Shown in pieces: positions 57,232-64,000 of a stretch of DNA of 64,000 nt. Source of the stretch: Parascedosporium putredinis (lineage: Eukaryota; Ascomycota; Sordariomycetes; Microascales; Microascaceae); assembly GCA_949357655.1 (NCBI GenBank), contig CASHTG010000007.1, forward strand, positions 372,001 through 436,000, given 5' to 3'. Made by a program: the position numbers and the translations under genes. Positions within the stretch are counted from its first letter, which is position 1; each line of letters opens with the position of its first letter. The notes under the pieces were generated by a model that saw nothing but the letters and a program-made list of their open reading frames with translations, made no database searches and was not told the DNA's origin.

Positions 57232-58345
57232 ATGTTCTGGAATCTCGCCCTCACAACAGGCCTCATGGCCTCCCTCGCCACCGCCTCCTCCGGCCCCGTC
57301 GCCATCCGCGAAGACCTCGTGACCCTCAACTCCCGCGACGTTCTCGAGCGCGGCTACGGCGAAGTCACCTCGGGCCACGGCCTCCTCAAGCGCCAGACCG
57401 CCCAGGACCCCAACCGCCGCTTCGAGTCCACCGTCACCCTCAACCCGGACGGCAGCATCAACCTCGAGTCCTGGAACCAGGAGACGGAGCGCGCCTGCCA
57501 GGATTCCCTTAAGAGGCTCCAGATCGCCACTAACCCTCCGGCACATGCATCTGCTACAACCTCCCCAGCCTCGACACCACCTCGGGCGTCTTCGAGGCCG
57601 ATCTCCGCGTCTACAAGTTCAACGAGCCCAACGGCGCCTTTGCCGGCATCGCCCCGTCCCAGATCGGCGTCGGCCTCATGTACCTCGGGGCTTCCGTCTC
57701 TCCCGTTAGCGCCGATACGATGCGCAACTTGTCCGCCAACGCGACGCCCAACCAGGCTCAGAGGAGGCAGGAGGTGACGAGCAACAACGGCACCATCTCG
57801 CAGCCCGAGGGTGGGCCGGATCTGGAGCTGCTCCAGCAGTACCTCCTCGTCGGCCAGATCGACAACACGCGGATGCAGCCCAACCTCAGCATGTAAGTTC
57901 CCATCGTTCCATCGGCCGCCTTTCCTAGTTGTTCACGTAGCTAACCCTTTTTTTTTTTTTTAATAGGGCCGAGCTCGAAGCCCTCGTCATGCCCATCCTC
58001 ACCCTCACCGCCCAAAACTCCACCGGCCAGACCGTATCAACCAACGTCTCCTCCAACGAAGCCGTCTTCGTCACCGGCGTCTTCTCCCGCGAGATCGTCA
58101 TGTCCGACTTCGCCCTCGCCTCCGCCGCCGTCGACATGAAACTCGACCAGCTCTCCAACAGGACCGTCGCCTTCGTCCTGCCCGGCGTCCAAATCATGAT
58201 TTACCCCATCGGCCTCATCATCACCTCCATCTGGCTCGTCGTTGGCCTCATCGCCTACGGTATCGGTACCTATGACCGGATACGATACGCCGATGCGTAC
58301 AAGAGGAGGGCGGCCAGGGCCAACGACACCAAGGGCAGGATATAA
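57232..58345 (+). CDS. Secretory-pathway type I membrane protein of unknown function
   Basis: There are two exons (57232-57892 and 57967-58345). The 74-bp intron has a 12-T tract before TAATAG. One base is missing near 57537 (NPSGTCICYNLP is only read after correction). The product is 346 aa. A signal peptide (MFWNLALTTGLMASLATAS) precedes a region with a Lys-Arg processing site (LLKRQT), a Cys-x-Cys pair, several N-glycosylation sequons (NLSAN, NGT, NST, NVS, NRT) and one C-terminal helix (YPIGLIITSIWLVVGLIAYGI), ending in a basic cytoplasmic tail (YKRRAARANDTKGRI). I do not recognise the family. The layout suggests a wall- or ER-facing membrane protein. Confidence 0.78.
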
Positions 58346-61093
58346 AAATGTCCAGAGGTGAAGTCGAACAGCCTTGCTTGGAGGGGGGCGTTAATGAACG
58401 GCAAGGAGGGGAGGGGCTCGCCTGTCCGAATTCTACAGTGATTGGAAATCGGTAGAGGATGCAAAGCATGAGCCCCAAGGAGAGAGAAGCGGGATCGATG
58501 AGTACATTTGAACGAATAAAGAGAGAGCGGGGAGAAAGCCCAGCTCTCGGAATGAGTATTCACTTCTATTGATGTTGGAGGTTGGAAAAGATCGGGGCTT
58601 CCTGCTCCCGATACTAGACGCTTCCATTTCGTATATAGCCATATCTGGACACGTATTTGCGCCAAATTCTTCCCTTTCTAGTCCTGTCCTTTTTTTTTTT
58701 TTTTTTTTCTTCTTTTTATCTTACCCTACAATCTTCAGCATAGAGAGCGCAAACCAAAGCAAAAAAACATAAACAATTATATCCAATCTGATCTTCCCAT
58801 TCCATTTCCTCGATCTCCGAATCGTTAGATGATTCGACCTTCTCACCGCTTCAACACCCCAGATAATAGTGGCACGTGAAAGTGGGAATAGTTCGACAAG
58901 ATAGATAAGAGAGTTTACGGTCGAATTGCGTGCTCCTCCCCTTTTCTTGTTCCCAGTTTTTTTCCCTCCACGGGGCCCAAAGGCTATCTGGTTGGGCTGG
59001 ATCGGGTGATTTCTTGTTCGTCTACATGTACCTTTCGAGCTTCAAGATCTCGGATCAGAGCGGGCGGAGTCATCCATCTTACACCTGTTCTCCACCACCA
59101 CGTTGGACCACAGAGCCTATCCCCTTCGCAATGCCCGCAAGCAAGGTCCACCTTTGTTGGCTCAGCTCCACCCACGTAACGAAATAAGTGGGAGTGATCC
59201 CTCGTTCAATCGTACTTTTGCTATACCAATTGCACGGCAAGAGCCGCCCAATTCAAGGCGTCCATGATCTCTCCATTTGTTTGGCTCTCCTGATCCGACT
59301 TGATTCGCCGTTACGGGGGTAAAGAGGGGAGCGGCGCATAGGAAGAACGATGTGCTCAGCCCTGTTTCGAGCCGCGCATCGACAGGTTTTGTCGAACGAT
59401 TGAAGCAGCCGGTGCATGAAACATGTCAAGGTATTAGGGCAGCATCACGAAACCGTTCAATGAATTCCTCCACAGATGTCCAGGCATGCAATTCTTTCCT
59501 CCCCCTTTTTTCGGCGCGGTCCCTTTAAAGCCGGCATGGCACGCTTGCGTACGAGCGTGGTCGACTAAAACGTGTCATGAGGAAAGAAAAGAGAAAAAAA
59601 AAGAATTTTCCATTCTAACAGTTTGCATTTTTCTAAACCCGTGTTCCAATCTAGTAAAAATGGAGAGATTCCACATGTTTAAATTGAAGCTATCGTCGGA
59701 TCGAGCCTAGAGCCGTCAATGACGTGTTTGAAATCGAGATTTCTTCTCTGTTCGGTTTTACGAGAAAGGCCCCGCGCTCCAGTTTGCGTGCCGCTCTTCC
59801 CGATCCCGGCTTTTTCAAGAAGCGAGCCCCTCAGCGATGGGCTGGCAACCGAGCTGGGACGCCGAATGCATAGCAGCTAACAAGCTCCGAGGCGGACGGT
59901 ACGTACCTGGAAAGGCCTGCACCGGATCCCGAGCGGGAATGACCCGTCCCCCTTCGGTCCGGACGCCCTCGGTAGGAAGAGGCACAACGAAAAAAGAACG
60001 AAAAAAATACTACATCTCCCAGAGGGATTAGACTTGTTAGCGCGAAACTCGCGAGGCAACGCTGACCAGGGTCCCTGAACAGTGTATCGTTTCCTATTAA
60101 AATTGGTGGGAGATACAATTGCCCGCAGCCTCGTGCCCCCGGCCGATTATGTCATGAGCTAACAAGTCTGATCCTTGAATAGGTGTAGAAGGGGAAAGCT
60201 CCGTCTTCCTTTTGTTCCATAAACCGGTCTATGGTGGCGACTGCGCATACCAACGTCGGGGACCTTGACGAAATGGGTGATTTGTAGGTTCGCGGCCGCC
60301 ATAGTGCCAGTCCAGTCCAGCTTCGGCTAACGTTAGAGGAGGGACCCTTCTTAGTCTCAGGGGCTAGGAAAGCTCTTCAGGGAGCTCTGGAGCCCGGAAA
60401 CCGCGGCCACAGCGAAGCTTCCACGCCACCCGCCGGTCGAGGTCCTAGATTGACAAAGAGAAAAAGAAATGGAGAAAAAGAGCGCCCGAACGAAGGCCAC
60501 CCCACTTCCGCCCATTATTTCTCGAACGGTGACTGGTCGGTCCGGCTGCGGATGCCAAGTCGGACAGAAGGGAGTCGTATTATTCATGGGGAGGCCAAGG
60601 TCGATTGTTGAGCTTTCCTACCAGTAGAAACGTCGAAGCAAGGTGCACGTCTACATTTCGAGAAGCAAACGTTCTCTCGGGGTCCCTTGGCCTGTCCTCT
60701 GCCAGTTCAGTCAGCATCATGGTGCCTTCTGATGGCTCACGTGTTTGGTAAGAGGTGGTGCTACTTACGCTCAACAATCCTTACCATTACGCAAGGTGGG
60801 AAGTCAAATCGACCGATGAAGTGAGGAGAATCTTAAGGGTGTACATGTACTGCCCCCTCTTCCTCAACCCATAGATCCCTTCCTTTTTGCCACGAGCTCG
60901 GATCACCAAGCTCAACGTCATCCACTCCAAGACGTAGAAAGGTTTTTCTCTTCATTTTCTTTTCGTCTTGCTCTTCCTATCACCCCGTGTGACTGGCGTG
61001 TTTAGATAAAAACATTATCAATGGCCCTGCGCTGGTCTTCCTGGTTTTCATTAGCTTCAAGCAACCCAATACTTAACCATCAGCATAGCGACA
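58346..61093. other. Long gene-free spacer
   Basis: About 2.7 kb without a supportable gene. A 19-T run lies at 58690-58708. The last 250 bp are the promoter of the next gene, with a CT-rich leader. Confidence 0.5.
58690..58708. repeat. Poly-T tract, 19 bp
   Basis: An uninterrupted run of 19 T about 345 bp past the membrane-protein stop codon. It could be a homopolymer whose length is unreliable in this assembly. Confidence 0.8.
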
Positions 61094-62283
61094 ATGGCTA
61101 ACACCAAACCCACCCTTACACGTTTCAAAGATGCCATGAGGCAGGTCTATGGATCCTTTGATGACCTGACCGCCGAGGAAGCCACCAACTGGACACCACC
61201 TGAGACACCCGGCGCCGGGGGTCACCGTGGACGGTACCTCTGGACCGATGCCTTCGGCGTCCTCAACTTCTTAACCCTATACAAGGAGTCCGGACAGCTT
61301 CTTTACGTCGAGCTCGCCAAGTCCCTTGTCCGCACCGTCCATGATGTCCTGGGACGGACCCGAGATGGAACCGCCAGGCTGCCCGGCGCCTCGAATGAAA
61401 CTCCGCTCAAGGGCGGGCTGAGGATCGGCAAAGTCGATGCCGACGGCCGGGACGGTGATGGGCAGTACCACCACTACTTGACGCTTTGGATGTTTGCGCT
61501 CAACAGACTGGCGGTCTGCACGGGCGACGAAAAGTTCAATAACCTCGCTATCCAACTAGCCAAGGCTATACACCCTCACTTCGTGTATACGACCGTCTCC
61601 CGTTCTCTTTGCATGGTCTGGAAGGTGTCCACGGATCTGAAGCGCGTCCTTGTCGCCTCGGAAGGCCATCTCGACGCCGCCACCGGATACGTCGTGTACT
61701 CGCTGCTCCAGCGGACGGCCGGCCGCCTCAACTACTCCTTCGTACCGCACTCCCTGACGACCGAGATTAACGAGTACTGGCAAATGATGAACCGCAAGGA
61801 GAAGCGGACCATGTCTCCCAGCTCCGACACGCTGGATCTGGGCATGGGACTTTGGATGTGCCACCTAGCCGGCAACGAGCTCTGGGCCAACACTCTTGGT
61901 GAAGAGAGCCTCTCTTTGGCGCACAGGGTCCTGAACCCTGAGCGAGGATTCACCTCTCGTGCTGCTGGGAGGAGGCTTGCGTTTCGGGAGTTTGGCTTCT
62001 GCCTGGGTATCCAAACGTACGGCAGAGACAGGTTCCTCGCCCACAAGGTTGAAGACGTGCTCCAGTTCTGGAATGAACACTCAGAGACGTTCTCCGACGA
62101 CGACCTTGGACCGATATCCTCCGTCATGTATGCGGCGGCCCTAAAGCCTGGCGGTAAGCTTCCCCCAACTCCGCGGCGCTCTTGCGCTTCCCCATTCCAC
62201 AGCAGCAGCAAAACACAATTTGCTAATACAACGTGTGCATAGCTTTCTACGTCCGTCCACCAGGCAGTAGGAGAAACTCATAA
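61094..62283 (+). CDS. Probable (alpha/alpha) helical-barrel protein, unknown function
   Basis: There are two exons (61094-62153 and 62243-62283) with an 89-bp intron (GTAAGC, branch TGCTAATAC, CATAG). The product is 366 aa and the frame intact. No signal peptide. Repeated helical pairs with aromatic motifs (GRYLWTDAFGVLNFLTLYKESG, GQYHHYLTLWMFALNRLAVCTG, LDLGMGLWMCHLAGNELW) resemble six-hairpin glycosidase-type toroids, in which Asp/His-Trp pairs line a central pocket. WTDAFG and DGQYHHY are the best candidates for pocket residues. The short second exon adds only a polar tail (FYVRPPGSRRNS). It is likely cytoplasmic. No closer family assignment is safe. Confidence 0.75.
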
Positions 62284-63767
62284 ATGAACCAACTTACTTC
62301 ATCAGTCGACAAGCCCATATCTACTCGAAATAGGATAGGACCGGCTCTGCCGTTGTCCACTCGAACGACGTGCGCGTGGAGGCGGGTATTTCTGGCTACG
62401 CTTCATCGGCAGCTTTACGGAAAATCGGCTTCTCCTACACTATAGAACCGTTCGATTTCTTTTTGTTTCTGCTTCATAGTGCCCTCGGTATTGAGGCTCG
62501 GCATACCCACGCTCGAGAGTCTTGCTCGACAACCAAATTTCATATCTTTTCATATTTTGACAGGCGCATGTTGGTTGCCTGTCGCTGCTTTTCCATGGAC
62601 TACTTCCTGTCGAAGGACGAAGGGGCATGTCTTGGACACCTCATCACTCCCAACGTTACGGCTTTTCCGGTTTTATACGCTTTTTAATGACCTACGACTC
62701 AGCTCCTACTCCGCTTTCAGATCTGTATAATATTACTAAATTTTAAATACACTCTTTGTTTACTTACCTTCAATAATGACAAGTATGCCCCGATCTATTC
62801 GCTTTCCTCTTGCTTCCACCGTTGCTACTAGCGGGCAAAATATCATCTTGACATAATTGCGATGTACGTGTTGAAGCCCAAGGTTCTACCCATCACTCTA
62901 TGAGATATCGGGAATTCCTCACGGGAGATGACAAAGTCACTCAGAATAGGAAGTGGATCGTCGTTTCCGGAAATATTGCGTCTTCTCTAGCCAAGTCACT
63001 CGAACACGGAAAGATCACTCGGCTGTCTTTAACCATAAGCTTTGTCGAAAATTTCCCCTCTCGCATTACGGAAGGCACACGTTTCTTCCACTTCCTTTTT
63101 TCTCCCGCTTTTGACAAGCTCCACAATCCCTGCCACCACCAAATGGCACCTCCCCAACCCAACTCGACTTGAGGAAGGCGATATCCAATCATATATCCGC
63201 CGATATAATCGTACGTGCGCCTTTGGGAAGCCCAAATCTCGTGTAGCTCCTTCCGGTGGGTAGAACTAAGTCTCGGGAAACCAAAGTTGACGTAAGTCAC
63301 ACTCAAACACTCAAAGGACTAGTCCCCTCTATTGGGGTGCGCGGCCTCGAGTACGTGCCGTCTCTTCCACGGCTCTCCCCTTCCCCACTTGCGGTTCTCC
63401 AAATCGTCTTGGCAACGCGCCTTCCCAAGGTCAATCTTCCGGGAACAGAGAGGTTGTGGCCCTCTTTACTCGAATAGCACGCGAGTCAGTGGCAAAGCTT
63501 CAGCGAAAAACCCTCAAACAATCCCGTTTTTCTTCTTCTTTCTTTTGTTTATTAAGGTGGTGGCATGGAACATGGAACATGGCATCTGCACGGCAAATCT
63601 CAGTCAGATTGCATACCCATACGACAACCCCACTAGTACCCGGATGTAAAGACCGAACTGACAGCCGAGACGGGGTGGGGTGTGGGAGTGCATTTTGTTC
63701 TTTGTTTCTTCTGGCTAGGCTGTGTGCTTCCTCCCATCTGACGTGGTGGCTCCATCTTCGATAGTAT
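62284..63767. other. Gene-free spacer
   Basis: The stretch is AT-richer around 62690-62760, consistent with a 3' flank of the preceding gene. No supportable gene, tRNA or repeat was seen. Confidence 0.5.
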
Positions 63768-63932
63768 ATGGCCGCTCCCCAACAGCAGAAGCAGAAGAAT
63801 GCTAACTCTATCTCGGCATTCGGCACGTCTGATTTGAAGGCGGGACGGCGAATCGCCCTTTCAAGGTCCGGTGGGGAGCGGAAATGGTGGGCAGCCGCCC
63901 GGCACGCGAGAGCAGAAAGCTTGAATCATGAG
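63768..63932 (+). CDS. Possible first exon of a gene running off the window
   Basis: ATG at 63768 opens 55 codons (MAAPQQQKQKNANSISAFGT ... ESLNHE) ending at a good donor, GAG|GTGAGC, at 63933. Gln/Lys-rich start, no signal peptide. The following sequence to the window edge is too short to find a second exon. It may equally be chance. Confidence 0.25.
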
Positions 63933-64000
63933 GTGAGCACTTGGATCCGCAAAGCAGCATTCATTGCCCCTTTCTTCTAGCCAAGCGGGCTTTGACAGGG

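Noticed and set aside
1..64000. CRISPR arrays, rRNA, prophage or bacterial operon structure
   Set aside because: No spaced direct repeats, rRNA signatures or ribosome-binding-site operons; gene structure is eukaryotic throughout.

Overview
The window is nuclear DNA of a filamentous ascomycete (Pezizomycotina, most likely a plant-associated Sordariomycete). The genes have short GT-AG introns (about 45-140 bp) with CTAAC/CTGAC-type branch points, and there are many secreted and low-complexity proteins, a fungal NLR locus, a NIS1-type effector and long gene-poor spacers. The exact genus cannot be fixed from the sequence alone. No bacterial or viral features were seen.

Layout. 0.3-0.5 kb: a short element with 34-35-bp terminal inverted repeats (MITE-like). 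2.3-10.2 kb: an accessory, effector-like stretch with a secreted three-module chitin-binding (CBM18) protein, a decayed F-box gene, a decayed two-LysM gene and an intact NIS1-family secreted effector. 11.6-15.1 kb: a small multi-pass membrane protein with a 7-nt micro-exon, convergent with a ferric/NADPH-oxidase-type transmembrane reductase. 18.4-27.2 kb: the most interesting locus, two head-to-tail paralogues on the minus strand. The downstream copy reads alpha/beta-hydrolase - PNP_UDP nucleosidase - NB-ARC - near-identical TPRs (a 1482-aa NLR). The upstream copy reads alpha/beta-hydrolase - repeat linker - PNP_UDP and stops there (934 aa). Both have lost the hydrolase nucleophile serine, while the nucleosidase motifs look intact.

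28.7-34.3 kb: a giant acidic, disordered protein with a coiled-coil start. 37-38.3 kb: an ArsM-like methyltransferase relative without its SAM-binding glycine loop, and a tRNA-Arg(ACG). 38.6-44.9 kb: a secreted DUF8021-like protein, a SET-domain protein with a signal peptide and a GPI-anchored eight-cysteine protein. 47.7-54.4 kb: a divergent pair made of an enlarged UDP-glucose 6-dehydrogenase and a GT4 glycosyltransferase with a C-terminal membrane helix; together they suggest UDP-glucuronate supply and transfer to a membrane acceptor. 57-62 kb: a type I membrane protein and a probable helical-barrel protein. Spacers of 1-3 kb with no recognisable gene separate most of these.

Data quality matters for reading this window. 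In ten otherwise well-formed genes the frame is broken only by missing bases (about 32 in all, often in homopolymers), never clearly by an extra base, and after correction every total coding length is a multiple of three. This is the signature of uncorrected sequencing deletions rather than mass pseudogenisation. Coordinates below span such genes from start to stop, and the broken points are named. The F-box and LysM relics differ: the F-box relic has several in-frame nonsense codons and reads as truly decayed.
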